Part shown: piece after piece, positions 8,969-18,102 of the stretch | How the letters are laid out: every line of letters begins with the position of its first letter | How positions within the stretch are numbered: position 1 is the stretch's first letter | From: Bacteroidales bacterium | GTDB lineage: Bacteria > Bacteroidota > Bacteroidia > Bacteroidales > UBA10428 | Length of the DNA: 64,000 nucleotides | Direction: 5' to 3' | Assembly: GCA_016933335.1 (NCBI GenBank) | Contig: JAFGBD010000040.1 | Span: 24,619 to 88,618, forward strand | Notes under the pieces: generated by a model | The model's database searches: none | Told to the model about the DNA's origin: nothing | Seen by the model: only the letters and a program-made list of their open reading frames with translations | Translations under genes and position numbers: made by a program

Positions 8969-10069
8969 CTATTCTCCTTTTACAGGCGGAATCCTGACAG
9001 ATATGATATATTCTGAACCGACAGTTATGCCGTTCTTTTCTCCCGGGAGCCAGTCAGGCGAAGACTCTATGAGCCTGATGATTTCTCTGTATGTTTCAGG
9101 ATCAATCCGGTTCATTATTTTAACATTAACAGGCCTGCCCGTGGTATCTACCGCAAAACTGACCAGAATGCTGTCAGCACCCATTTTTTTCAGAACCTGA
9201 TCCTTTTTATTGAGTTGTTCCTGAATATATTTGATAAATTCATTGACATCTCCCCCCCTGAAGGTGAACCTTTCACCGGTCAAAGACAAGTCGTACCCTG
9301 CAGGTAAAGCCATTGCCTCTTCGGGAGCTTCAGCTTCCTGCATCAATAGTGTATTTTCTACAGATCCGGATCTTTTTTTATCGGCTGCTGTTGCACCTGA
9401 AGTTATCCTGGCGGTCACGGACTGCTGTTCGGTTAATTCCATTGACTTCTCTATCTGAACAGGTTCGGCTGACAGCTCGTAATGGGAAATTTCTTCTTCT
9501 GTGAAATCAGATTCCCTGAAGGTCGGAGCAGCCACAGTCTTCGCTTCTTCAGCATCGCCGGGGGATTGAACTTCAGCCGAAACTGATCCGGTAGTGCGGC
9601 TTTCTTCCTTTAAGGGCTGAACAGGCCTTGCAGCTTCATCCAGAGGAGCCGTTTCTTCACCGGTCAATGTTTGTTCTTTTATCTTTTCACTGGTTTTAAC
9701 AGATTGGGCAATAGTATTCTTAACATTCTGACTCGTTTGCCGGTAGAAAAACAGCACACCAAGAATGATGACTACCGAGGCTGCAACAGAGATTGCACCT
9801 GCCACGCGAAGCCTGTGTTTTCTGTCTTTAACTGATGAGGCTTCATAAAAATCAGCCCGTATCTGATCCAGCTCCTCATCAAACCGTTTGGTGCCAATCC
9901 CCGATACTCCTTCCACAGCATCCTTACACAGCGGGCACTTGTCAAGATGATTCAGAACTTCCTGCAGTTCTTTCTCATCAAGTCTCCCGTCAATATACCT
10001 TGCAATGGCTGACTGTTTCAAGCAACCATTCTGACTGAATAATTCTGAAATATGATCATTTCCTGCCAT
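8969..10069 (-). CDS. Membrane anti-sigma factor with C-terminal TonB domain
   Basis: 366 residues. The N-terminal cytoplasmic part has a zinc-finger anti-sigma signature (Cys16, then His41-x3-Cys45-x2-Cys48 in HLDKCPLC). One membrane helix follows at about residues 88-108 (VAASVVIILGVLFFY), then a low-complexity Glu/Ala/Thr/Pro linker (about 110-255). The final roughly 100 residues are a TonB C-terminal-like domain (FRGGDVNEFIKYI ... SSPDWLPGE). It should hold the adjacent ECF sigma factor at the membrane and release it on a periplasmic signal. A TonB-type domain as the periplasmic sensor is unusual. Its start overlaps the sigma gene by 14 bases, so the two are probably translationally coupled. 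Confidence 0.85.
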   Translation of the reverse strand: MAGNDHISELFSQNGCLKQSAIARYIDGRLDEKELQEVLNHLDKCPLCKDAVEGVSGIGTKRFDEELDQIRADFYEASSVKDRKHRLRVAGAISVAASVVIILGVLFFYRQTSQNVKNTIAQSVKTSEKIKEQTLTGEETAPLDEAARPVQPLKEESRTTGSVSAEVQSPGDAEEAKTVAAPTFRESDFTEEEISHYELSAEPVQIEKSMELTEQQSVTARITSGATAADKKRSGSVENTLLMQEAEAPEEAMALPAGYDLSLTGERFTFRGGDVNEFIKYIQEQLNKKDQVLKKMGADSILVSFAVDTTGRPVNVKIMNRIDPETYREIIRLIESSPDWLPGEKNGITVGSEYIISVRIPPVKGE

Positions 10070-10631
10070 TGCTGTTCATAATAAGTATTTTCAGGTTACG
10101 TTTCCCGTTCTGGATGTAACTTTTCACCTGTTTCAGTGAATAGCCTGTAAGATCGGCTATTTCTTTATATGATTTATTTTCGAGATACATCATCCTTATG
10201 CATTCTTCCTGTTCTTTTTTCAGTTTTGTCATTGCACTGCTCAGATAATCTGTGTCCGCATTGTGATCTTCCTCATTAATAAGATTCAAACGGATGTCAG
10301 ATTCCATAATTTCTTCCTTTAAATTCTGCATGATCTCTTCTTGATGCCTCCTGGATGAACTGTTCTTTCTAAGTTTCATAAGGCAGTGGTTTTTGGTCAC
10401 TGTGTAAATCCATCCTTTAAAGTTGCTGATCTCGGTACCGGATATCTTATTCAATGAGGTGTCAAATATCTCCATTACTGCATCCTTTGAAAGTTCAGTA
10501 TCTTTAAGATACTTCAAACAAATACCGAATATCAGGTGTACATACCGTTCAAACAATGCTTCAATGGCATACCGGTCATTGAATAACCTGATCTTTTTTA
10601 CCAGCTCATCATCCGTAAGCCGGCCATACAT
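10056..10631 (-). CDS. ECF-subfamily RNA polymerase sigma factor
   Basis: About 191 residues from the ATG at 10631; an in-frame ATG at 10661 would add ten residues. Region 2 is visible near residues 15-75 (ALFERYVHLIFGICLKYLKD; ISNFKGWIYTVTKNHCLMKLR). Region 4 is near 125-185 (LKKEQEECIRMMYLENKSYKEIADLTGYSLKQVKSYIQ), a clear helix-turn-helix for the -35 element. It lies upstream of, and overlaps, the zinc-finger anti-sigma gene, the classical pairing. It is divergent from tonB and the VIT-vWA gene across a 400-base region, so those may be its targets (inference). Confidence 0.92.
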   Translation of the reverse strand: MYGRLTDDELVKKIRLFNDRYAIEALFERYVHLIFGICLKYLKDTELSKDAVMEIFDTSLNKISGTEISNFKGWIYTVTKNHCLMKLRKNSSSRRHQEEIMQNLKEEIMESDIRLNLINEEDHNADTDYLSSAMTKLKKEQEECIRMMYLENKSYKEIADLTGYSLKQVKSYIQNGKRNLKILIMNSNGRK

Positions 10632-10711
10632 AACCGATGCTCTTTTAAATGTCAGAAACAAGTGGAATCCGGGTCTTTATGAATCTGAAATTGATAAAAA
10701 AAAACTGAGAT

Positions 10712-10724
10712 GTCTAAGTTAGAC
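10712..10724. promoter_or_regulatory. 13-base inverted repeat, possible operator or enhancer site
   Basis: GTCTAAGTTAGAC is a perfect palindrome around one central base. It lies about 90 bases before the sigma gene and about 137 bases before the sigma-54-like promoter, a typical distance for an enhancer-binding-protein site. Confidence 0.35.
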
Positions 10725-10860
10725 TATTTTTTGTTAGCAATAATCAATTTACAGGGATGCCTTTTGTGCAGGATGAACTGCCGGAATTTAATCCATACCT
10801 GATTTTGTGAATCGGAAATCGTTGCTCAAACCAGTCGGATATGATTCAATTTGAGTCAGT

Positions 10861-10876
10861 TTGGCACGGGTCTTGT
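10861..10876 (+). promoter_or_regulatory. Sigma-54-like promoter upstream of tonB
   Basis: The bases TGGCACG-GGTC-TTGT match the -24/-12 pattern TGGCACG-N4-TTGC with one change (GC to GT at -12). Predicted initiation is near 10887, leaving a leader of about 145 bases before the ATG at 11033. Confidence 0.4.
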
Positions 10877-11032
10877 ACCTAATTCACTGGAACATAGCCA
10901 TAATTAAAAAAAATGATTTCAGTTTTTATGGAATTACAGGAATGCCTGCATCTTAATTAAAAACGATAAAACTTGAGATTTCAGGATGACGTTCATTTTG
11001 TTTTTAGTTTCAAAACATAACATTAATGCACC

Positions 11033-11707
11033 ATGATACCAAAAAAATCGAAAAAAGCAGATCTGGAGAACAAAAGAGTCATCTTCTTCCAGATAGGTCT
11101 TATCATCTCTCTGGCCATCGCCCTGCTTGCTTTTGAGTGGGTTACGGGCACACCGGAGGAGCGTATGATATTCAGACCGGTTAGTGATGATCCTGAGGAT
11201 GATCTCCTCCTGAACACATTCAGGGAAAAGGAAATACCTCCTGTTATGAAACCACACGACTATTTCACCTTCGATATCAAAGACAATGATGAAGATCTGA
11301 TTGCCGAGGCAACTGATTTCAGTGCTGAAATAGCTCCGTGGGAACCATACAATATTCAATATGAACCTGAGGAACCGGATGATGACATTCCTTTCATCAA
11401 TGTGAGCGAGAAGCCAACATTTATGGGTGGTGATTTCTCAAATTTTGTGAAGTATATACAGTCCACCGTGGTTTATCAGAAAGAAGCGATCGATATGGGA
11501 ATACAGGGAAAGGTTTTTGCCGAATTTATTATAAACAAAAAAGGTTATGTTGAAAATATCCGGATCGTAAGAGGAGTTGATCCGTTGCTGGATAATGAAG
11601 TTGTTAAGGCATTGAAATCTTCTCCCCGGTGGAAACCAGGCAAACAGAGAGATATTCCCGTAAAGGTAATTTGCACCATTCCCGTTTTATTTAAAATAAG
11701 CAATTAG
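11033..11707 (+). CDS. tonB: TonB-family energy transducer
   Basis: 224 residues. A short basic N-terminus (MIPKKSKKADLENKR) leads into one membrane helix at about residues 18-38 (VIFFQIGLIISLAIALLAFEW). An acidic periplasmic linker (EPEEPDDDIP) follows, then a TonB C-terminal domain of about 95 residues (PTFMGGDFSNFVKYI ... SSPRWKPGKQ). Family knowledge: TonB couples proton-motive force from ExbBD to outer-membrane receptors; no exbBD is in the window. The C-terminal domain clearly resembles those of the anti-sigma factor and of the VIT-vWA protein encoded 27 bases downstream. Confidence 0.9.
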   Translation: MIPKKSKKADLENKRVIFFQIGLIISLAIALLAFEWVTGTPEERMIFRPVSDDPEDDLLLNTFREKEIPPVMKPHDYFTFDIKDNDEDLIAEATDFSAEIAPWEPYNIQYEPEEPDDDIPFINVSEKPTFMGGDFSNFVKYIQSTVVYQKEAIDMGIQGKVFAEFIINKKGYVENIRIVRGVDPLLDNEVVKALKSSPRWKPGKQRDIPVKVICTIPVLFKISN

Positions 11708-11734
11708 TTTTTTCAACCATAAAAATCTGAAATC

Positions 11735-14077
11735 ATGAAATGTTTCAATTATTATCTGTTAAAAAGGAATGCATTGTACATTCTGATGCTGGACGCATTC
11801 CTGTTTTTTGCTGGCAACTGTATTGGCCAGGAAAACAACGAACGAGACGAGACACTGTCTCCGTATTTTTATATTCAAAGTGATGATCCGGATACCGACC
11901 GGATGCCCCTGAAGTCAACAGAGGCAAAAATCAAAATAGCCGGTGTCATTGCTGATGTGACCATCACACAGGTTTACCGGAATGAAGGAAAGAACGTGCT
12001 TGAAGCTGTTTATGTGTTTCCGGCCTCAACACGGGCTGCAGTATATGCCATGAAGATGAAGATTGGTGAAAGGGAGATCAGTGCTGTGATACAGGAAAAG
12101 CAACAGGCAAGGCAAATGTACCGGGAAGCCAGAGAGGAGGGTAAGACGGCATCCCTGCTCGAGCAGAAAAGGCCGAATGTGTTTCAGATGCAGGTGGCTA
12201 ATATTCTTCCCGGCGATAAAATAGTTGTTGAACTTAAATACACTGAGCTGCTGGTACCGGAAAATGCCATCTATCAGTTGGTATATCCCACTGTGGTGGG
12301 ACCAAGATACTGTAACCGGACTGAATCCGAAGCACCTGAAGACGGCTGGATAGCCAATCCGTACCTGGAAGAGGGAAAACTTCCTGAATATTCATTTGAC
12401 ATTTCGGTCACGCTGAATGCCGGCCTGCCTGTAAAGGACATCCTTTCACCATCGCACGAAGTAAATGTCCATTATATCAGCAAATCACAGGCAGAGATTT
12501 CACTGAAAGATCCTGGGATTTTTCACGGTGACAGGGATTTTATTCTCAGGTACAAGCTTGCCGGAAAACAGATTCAATCAGGTGTTCTCGTATTTGAAGA
12601 TATGAACGAGAATTATTTCATGGCCATGATTCAGCCGCCTCAAAGGGTAGTTAGTGAAATGATACCCCCCCGCGAATACATTTTTATTGTGGATGTATCA
12701 GGATCAATGCACGGTTTTCCGCTTGACATCTCAAAAGAGTTGATAAAAAACCTGCTGGCAGACTTAAGAACCATTGACAAGTTCAATGTACTGCTTTTTG
12801 CAGGATCTTCCGAAGCTTTGTTTGCCAGTTCAATGAGTGCAACGCCTGAAAATATCAAAAAGGCTGTTTACCTGGTTGACAGGCAGCAGGGGGGAGGAAG
12901 TACAGAATTATTGCCTGCCCTGAAAAGAGCACTTGCCATGAAAGGTTCAGATGATATTTCACGCATATTTGTTGCCATAACAGATGGTTATGTTTCCGTG
13001 GAAAAAGAAGCTTTTGATCTGATCTCCGGAAATCTTGACAATGCGAACTTTTTTGCTTTCGGAATAGGCAGTTCTGTTAACAGGTACCTCATTGAAGGAA
13101 TGTCTCATGTCGGAAACGGGGAGTCGTTTATCATTACCGGACAGAAGGAGGCCGGCAAAACATCTGAGAAATTCAGGAAATATATCAGCTCACCTGTTCT
13201 GACTGATATCAAAGTTGAATATCCCGGTTTCAATGTTTATGATGTCCAGCCTGCCGTATATCCTGATGTTTTTGCTGAAAAACCGCTGATTATTACCGGA
13301 AAATATAAAGGAGATCCAAAAGGACTGATTAGAATCACCGGTAAAACAGCAGACATTCTGTTCTCTGAATCTTTTGATGTAAAGAACCTGAAACCCGATC
13401 AAAGCAATCTGGCATTAAAATATCTCTGGGCAAGGGAAAAGATACGTCTGCTTGATGATTATACGAGAGTTGTAAATGACCAGGATCTGGTTAAGCAAAT
13501 CACCGGTCTGGGATTGAAATACAACCTTCTTACGAGTTACACCTCATTCATAGCCATCGATTCCGAGATAAGAAATAACGGAGAAACCATTACAACTGTG
13601 AAACAACCGCTGCCTCTGCCTCAGGGTGTAAGCAATTATGCAGTTGGTTCGCCTTCAATCAAAGGTCTGGCGAGAAGAACCAGCAATGCCTCACCGTATA
13701 TGGCAGAGCATACAACCATGAACCATGATTTATCCGTTGAAACTGATCCGCCTGAAGAAGTGAAAGCTGAAGAAGTATTTCTGACAGTTGAAAAAATGCC
13801 GTCGTATCCGGGAGGACTGCAGGAATTCTGTAAGTATATTTCAGAGAATATTAAGCTGCCTTCAGGGATGCAGTTAAAGAATCAGAAAATTCTTGTTGAG
13901 TTTGTTGTGAATGTCGATGGTTCGCTCACTGAGATAAGGATTCTCAGCAGTGTAGATCAAAAAATCAGCGACGAAATCACCAGGGTTTTAAAGGCATGTA
14001 AAAAATGGACTCCGGGGATGCAGCAACATAAAGCGGTCAAAGTAAAAATGATTGTACCGGTTTTATTTCAGTCATGA
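11735..14077 (+). CDS. VIT and von Willebrand A domain protein with C-terminal TonB domain
   Basis: 780 residues. A signal peptide (about 1-31, ending NCIGQ) precedes a VIT domain (about 45-170; LKSTEAKIKIAGVIADVTI, NVFQMQVANILPGDKI). A vWA domain (about 310-480) has an intact MIDAS start DVSGSMHG. A beta-rich region follows, and the last 95 residues are a TonB C-terminal domain (MPSYPGGLQEFCKYI ... KKWTPGMQQ). VIT-vWA proteins resemble inter-alpha-trypsin inhibitor heavy chains and usually act in the envelope. The TonB domain suggests it contacts receptors or the TonB complex (inference). It is in operon with tonB and ends before a strong terminator. Confidence 0.9.
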   Translation: MKCFNYYLLKRNALYILMLDAFLFFAGNCIGQENNERDETLSPYFYIQSDDPDTDRMPLKSTEAKIKIAGVIADVTITQVYRNEGKNVLEAVYVFPASTRAAVYAMKMKIGEREISAVIQEKQQARQMYREAREEGKTASLLEQKRPNVFQMQVANILPGDKIVVELKYTELLVPENAIYQLVYPTVVGPRYCNRTESEAPEDGWIANPYLEEGKLPEYSFDISVTLNAGLPVKDILSPSHEVNVHYISKSQAEISLKDPGIFHGDRDFILRYKLAGKQIQSGVLVFEDMNENYFMAMIQPPQRVVSEMIPPREYIFIVDVSGSMHGFPLDISKELIKNLLADLRTIDKFNVLLFAGSSEALFASSMSATPENIKKAVYLVDRQQGGGSTELLPALKRALAMKGSDDISRIFVAITDGYVSVEKEAFDLISGNLDNANFFAFGIGSSVNRYLIEGMSHVGNGESFIITGQKEAGKTSEKFRKYISSPVLTDIKVEYPGFNVYDVQPAVYPDVFAEKPLIITGKYKGDPKGLIRITGKTADILFSESFDVKNLKPDQSNLALKYLWAREKIRLLDDYTRVVNDQDLVKQITGLGLKYNLLTSYTSFIAIDSEIRNNGETITTVKQPLPLPQGVSNYAVGSPSIKGLARRTSNASPYMAEHTTMNHDLSVETDPPEEVKAEEVFLTVEKMPSYPGGLQEFCKYISENIKLPSGMQLKNQKILVEFVVNVDGSLTEIRILSSVDQKISDEITRVLKACKKWTPGMQQHKAVKVKMIVPVLFQS

Positions 14078-14100
14078 GAATAAATCACGGCCAGGAACAT

Positions 14101-14135
14101 AAAAAAAGCGCCTTGCTGAAAGGCGTTTTTTTTTT
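14101..14135 (+). terminator. Rho-independent terminator of the tonB/VIT-vWA operon
   Basis: A six-base-pair stem CGCCTT / AAGGCG with loop GCTGA (14109-14125) is followed by ten T residues and preceded by seven A residues. Confidence 0.9.
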
Positions 14136-14204
14136 ATTTGCAAAAAACAAAATCATGCTTTTGATAAATGAATGAGGCATGATTTATTTTTTACGATTTA
14201 TTTA

Positions 14205-14212
14205 TAACTTTG
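14205..14212 (+). promoter_or_regulatory. -7 box for the TPR hybrid kinase gene
   Basis: TAACTTTG matches the TAnnTTTG -7 consensus and lies ten bases before the ATG at 14223. A good -33 TTG is not evident. The leader would be very short. Confidence 0.5.
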
Positions 14213-14222
14213 CGGCCTCATT

Positions 14223-16718
14223 ATGCCGAAGCATTTTCTCATATATATTATCGTTCTGTCGAACTGGATATTAACACCTTTCACAAAAGCTGCAACAAAT
14301 GTTGATAGCCTGAAAGCATTGTTGTGCGATGAAAAGGTCATTCATCAGTTCAATCTCAGAATCAGAATAGGAGATTATTATATGGTGGATTCACCGGCCA
14401 GGGCTGCCTTGTATTATTCCGAGGCACAAAAGATAGCCCGTTATCTGAAAAATGATACACTTGAAGCCAGGGCCTTTGATAATCTCGGATCAAGCAAACT
14501 GAAAACCGACGATTACCGGGAATCAGCAAACAACTTTCAAAGTGCACTGGCTATATACGAGAAATACCAGTTGCAGGATAAAATTGCAGGGGTTAATTAC
14601 AACCTTGGCCTGGTTGATTATTACCGGGGTAACTATGAACAGGCGATCAATAATTACCGTAAAGCATTGAAAATATTTAAGTTGAGAAAAGACAGACGGC
14701 AGGAAGCCAATACCTACCAGAATATCGGACTTATTCATCATGACCTTGAAAATGATGAGGAGGCACTGGAATACTATCAGCAGGCACTTGAAATTAATGA
14801 GGAACTTGGAACGAAAAGTAACATTGCCGGCCTTACGCAGAATATCGGCCTTTTAAACATGAAAAGTGAAAATCTGGATCTGGCTGCCGGTTACATTAAA
14901 AAATCTTTGAAAATTTATCAAGAGCTGAAAGAGGATGATGGTGTCGGGATATCGTTAAGCAATATGGGATTGATTTATCAGAAGCAGGGCAGGTTTCAGG
15001 AAGCCCTTGATAACTATTTGAGATCACTTGAGGTATTTACCAGAATCAATTATCCATACGGAAGGATTTATGCGCTTCATAATGTTGGTACTTCCTATGC
15101 CGATATGAAAAACCCTGACAAAGCCTTTGATTATTATAATAAGAGCATGGCTCTGTCAAGGGAAAAGGGACATGTACAGGGTGTTGTGGCCAATTATGAA
15201 GCCATGTCAAACTTATATGCAGACATCGGGGATTATGAGAATTCTCTGGATTATTATAAGCGATATGATGATCTTGAAGACTCAATCCATTCGGTTGAGA
15301 CCCGGAATCAGATAGCAGAAATGGAGACTTCCTACAAGCTTGAACTGATGGATCAGGAATTGTCACGAAAGAATAAGGAGCTGTTGCAGCAGAAACGTGC
15401 CAAAAGAATATTGTTTACCGGTTCATTGACGCTTCTTTTATTGCTGGTGTTCCTTATTGCAGCTTACATACAAAAAAATAAGGCTGAAAAAGAACTCAGC
15501 GAACATAAACTAAAACTTGAAAAGCTTGTACGGCAGAGAACAAGGCAACTTGATAATGAGATCAGTGAAAGAAAAATAGCTGAAGAATCAGATAAACTGA
15601 AATCAGCATTTCTGGCGAACATGTCGCATGAATTGCGTACACCAATGAACGCCATCATTGCATTTACCAACTTTATTAAAGATCAGAACCTTTCTTCAGA
15701 GAAAAGAGAGGAATATATTAATTATATTACGGCAGCAGGTGAAAGCCTGCTTCATCTGATAGATGATATCATTGATATTGCAAAAATAGAATCGAAAGAG
15801 CTTACCATTCACCAGTCAAGATGTAATATCACCCGGCTTCTTACCGAACTGCAAAACATATTTGCGGAGCTGAAGAAAAAAAAGAATAAAGATTTCATCC
15901 GGTTGATCCTCGATCCGTATTGTCTCAGAAATAATGTCCTGATCCGGACAGATCCTTTCCGGTTAAAGCAAATACTCAGCAACCTGCTTGAAAATGCCTT
16001 AAAATATACCAATGAAGGATCTGTGCAATTTGGTTATAAACAAAACAAAAACCATTTCGAGTTTTATGTGAAGGATACCGGTATCGGAATCCCGGAGGAA
16101 AAATTCAATTTCATTTTTGAGAGATTCTCCCAGATTGATCAGTCAGTTGAAAAACAGTTTGGGGGAACAGGTCTGGGACTGGCAATAACAAGTAACCTGG
16201 TCGGTCTTCTGGGCGGACAGATTTGGGTCGAATCCAAAGTCAATGAGGGCTCGACATTTTATTTTACAATACCTTTCAAAGAAATACACATTGAGCCTCT
16301 TTCATCGGATGTGCAGGCAAAATCTTCAGGTTCCGTCTCTTTCTTTGATTACAAATGGGAAAGCAAAGTCATACTTGTGGCAGAAGATGAGGATTTAAAC
16401 TACAAAGTACTGGAATCAGCTTTATCAAGAACAAATGCCAGGATTTTAAGAGCTTCAAACGGACTTGAAGCTGTTGAGCAGATGAAAGGCAATCATATCG
16501 ACCTTGTACTGATGGATATTCAGATGCCTGTTATGGATGGCTACAAGGCTGCGAAGGCAATAAAAAAAATCAACCATAATATTCCCGTTATCGCACAAAC
16601 ATCTTTTGCCATGGAAGGCGAAAAGGAAAAATGCCTGATCGCCGGATGTGATGATTATCTGGCTAAACCATTGGATCTGAACGAATTATTTGCTAAAATG
16701 AATAAATACATGGTATAG
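14223..16718 (+). CDS. TPR-containing hybrid histidine kinase/response regulator
   Basis: 831 residues. A signal peptide (1-24) is followed by about eight periplasmic tetratricopeptide repeats (about 40-370; for example YNLGLVDYYRGNYEQAINNY) and a short coiled coil. One membrane helix lies near residue 395 (LLLLLVFLIAAYI). Then come HisKA with intact phospho-His469 (NMSHELRTPMNAI), a HATPase domain (about 570-690; DTGIGIPE, GGTGLGLAI) and a C-terminal receiver with Asp765 in LMDIQMPVMDG and Lys in AKPLD. It senses an unknown periplasmic or envelope signal. There is no DNA-binding domain, so an output partner elsewhere is needed. It is monocistronic. Confidence 0.93.
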   Translation: MPKHFLIYIIVLSNWILTPFTKAATNVDSLKALLCDEKVIHQFNLRIRIGDYYMVDSPARAALYYSEAQKIARYLKNDTLEARAFDNLGSSKLKTDDYRESANNFQSALAIYEKYQLQDKIAGVNYNLGLVDYYRGNYEQAINNYRKALKIFKLRKDRRQEANTYQNIGLIHHDLENDEEALEYYQQALEINEELGTKSNIAGLTQNIGLLNMKSENLDLAAGYIKKSLKIYQELKEDDGVGISLSNMGLIYQKQGRFQEALDNYLRSLEVFTRINYPYGRIYALHNVGTSYADMKNPDKAFDYYNKSMALSREKGHVQGVVANYEAMSNLYADIGDYENSLDYYKRYDDLEDSIHSVETRNQIAEMETSYKLELMDQELSRKNKELLQQKRAKRILFTGSLTLLLLLVFLIAAYIQKNKAEKELSEHKLKLEKLVRQRTRQLDNEISERKIAEESDKLKSAFLANMSHELRTPMNAIIAFTNFIKDQNLSSEKREEYINYITAAGESLLHLIDDIIDIAKIESKELTIHQSRCNITRLLTELQNIFAELKKKKNKDFIRLILDPYCLRNNVLIRTDPFRLKQILSNLLENALKYTNEGSVQFGYKQNKNHFEFYVKDTGIGIPEEKFNFIFERFSQIDQSVEKQFGGTGLGLAITSNLVGLLGGQIWVESKVNEGSTFYFTIPFKEIHIEPLSSDVQAKSSGSVSFFDYKWESKVILVAEDEDLNYKVLESALSRTNARILRASNGLEAVEQMKGNHIDLVLMDIQMPVMDGYKAAKAIKKINHNIPVIAQTSFAMEGEKEKCLIAGCDDYLAKPLDLNELFAKMNKYMV

Positions 16719-16810
16719 ATACTTTTTATTAATATATTCATCTGTAACTTATTACGAATTCAGGTTTCATGAGTGCTGTTCTTTTCCCTGATAAATAATT
16801 CAGTTACTTG

Positions 16811-16841
16811 TTGAATATCGTCCAAATAAAAATTATCTTCG
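16811..16841 (+). promoter_or_regulatory. Bacteroidota-type promoter for the KAS-III-like gene
   Basis: TTG (16811-16813), a 20-base spacer and TATCTTCG (16834-16841), close to -33 TTG / -7 TAnnTTTG. The ATG is 79 bases further on. Confidence 0.55.
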
Positions 16842-16920
16842 CACCGATTTGTAATTTATGGCATCATATAAGGCAGCAATAATCCTCAATATGATGCCAT
16901 CATAATTAATAATCAGACTG

Positions 16921-18009
16921 ATGATGAAAAAGATGTATTCAGTAATAACCGGATCAGGCAGCTGCATCCCCGAAAAAGTTGTTAAAAATGCTGACTTTCT
17001 GAATCATATTTTTTATAATGAACAGGGAAACAGGATCGATAAACCTTCAGAGGAAATAATCAGGAAATTTGAAGAAATTACCGATATAAAGGAACGAAGA
17101 TATGTCAGTAATGACCAGGTAGCTTCTGATATCGCTCATCTGGCTGCATTAGACGCCCTGGATTCTGCCGGAATTGACAGTGAAACCCTCGATTACATTA
17201 TTGTTGCGCATAATTTCGGCGACATCAGGGCAGACAGCATACAGACCGATATTCTGCCAAGCCTGGCGTCACGGGTCAAAGAAAAGCTGGGAATCAGAAA
17301 TCACAGGACCATATCATATGACGCTACTTTTGGTTGTCCGGGCTGGCTTCAGGCAATCATCCATGCAGATTATTTCCTGAAATCAGGTGATGCGAAGCGT
17401 GCGCTTGTGATCGGGACAGACACCCTGTCACGCTTAAGTGATCCCTATGACCGCGACAGTATGATATATGCTGACGGCGCCGGTGCAGTAATCCTGGAAG
17501 CCGTTGAAAGCGAAAAACCTGTTGGCATACTGTCTCATGCATTCCGTACTGACACCAATGGGAATACATATAATCTTTGGCTGGGAAGATCAAATAATCC
17601 TGATTATAAACAAAATGAACTGTTTATTAAAATGAAGGGAAGAAAGATCTACGAGTATGCCCTCACCACTGTTCCGTTAGTGGTGAAAGAGAGTCTTGAC
17701 AAGGCAGGTGTCGTGCTGAATGATGTGAAAAAGATACTGATCCACCAGGCAAATTCAAAGATGGATGATGCCATTCTGAAAAGGATATTCAGACAATACA
17801 GAGAATCTGATATTCCTGATACAATCCTGCCCATGACAATATCAACATTGGGAAATTCTTCTGTGGCCACAGTTCCGACCATGCTCAACCTGATCCTGAC
17901 CAATAAGCTTAACGGTCATAAACTTGAATCCGGGAACATTGCCGTTTTTGCTTCAGTAGGCGCCGGTATGAATATCAATTCGGTAATATATAAGTTTCCT
18001 GAATCCTGA
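16921..18009 (+). CDS. 3-oxoacyl-ACP synthase III (KAS-III/FabH)-like protein
   Basis: 362 residues, slightly longer than a typical FabH of about 320. The thiolase-fold active site is complete: nucleophile Cys139 in FGCPGW, the His in LIHQANSKMDD and the Asn in TLGNSSVATVP. N-terminal SGSCIPEKVVKNADF is typical of the KAS-III branch. The family condenses an acyl-CoA with malonyl-ACP or another acyl acceptor. No acyl carrier protein or other lipid gene is adjacent, so this may be a specialised paralogue rather than the housekeeping FabH. An alternative start is the ATG five codons in. It has its own predicted promoter. Confidence 0.88.
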   Translation: MMKKMYSVITGSGSCIPEKVVKNADFLNHIFYNEQGNRIDKPSEEIIRKFEEITDIKERRYVSNDQVASDIAHLAALDALDSAGIDSETLDYIIVAHNFGDIRADSIQTDILPSLASRVKEKLGIRNHRTISYDATFGCPGWLQAIIHADYFLKSGDAKRALVIGTDTLSRLSDPYDRDSMIYADGAGAVILEAVESEKPVGILSHAFRTDTNGNTYNLWLGRSNNPDYKQNELFIKMKGRKIYEYALTTVPLVVKESLDKAGVVLNDVKKILIHQANSKMDDAILKRIFRQYRESDIPDTILPMTISTLGNSSVATVPTMLNLILTNKLNGHKLESGNIAVFASVGAGMNINSVIYKFPES

Positions 18010-18102
18010 CTTGAAAAGGCTTTTAAAAAGGTTGATGATGGTAAGGATAAAACACTGGATTTTCAGATAATTTACAGGTATCTTTAACGGATATTTGATT
18101 CC

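Larger units (their letters stand above)
10662..11032. other. Intergenic region between the sigma operon and tonB
   Basis: A 370-base divergent region. It holds a 13-base perfect inverted repeat (10712-10724) and a sigma-54-like promoter (10861-10876), listed separately. I see no tRNA, small ORF with support, or consensus -33/-7 promoter facing tonB. Confidence 0.5.

Noticed and set aside
10934..11359. Minus-strand frame of 141 codons overlapping tonB
   Set aside because: Antisense to a well-formed TonB protein and without domain features.
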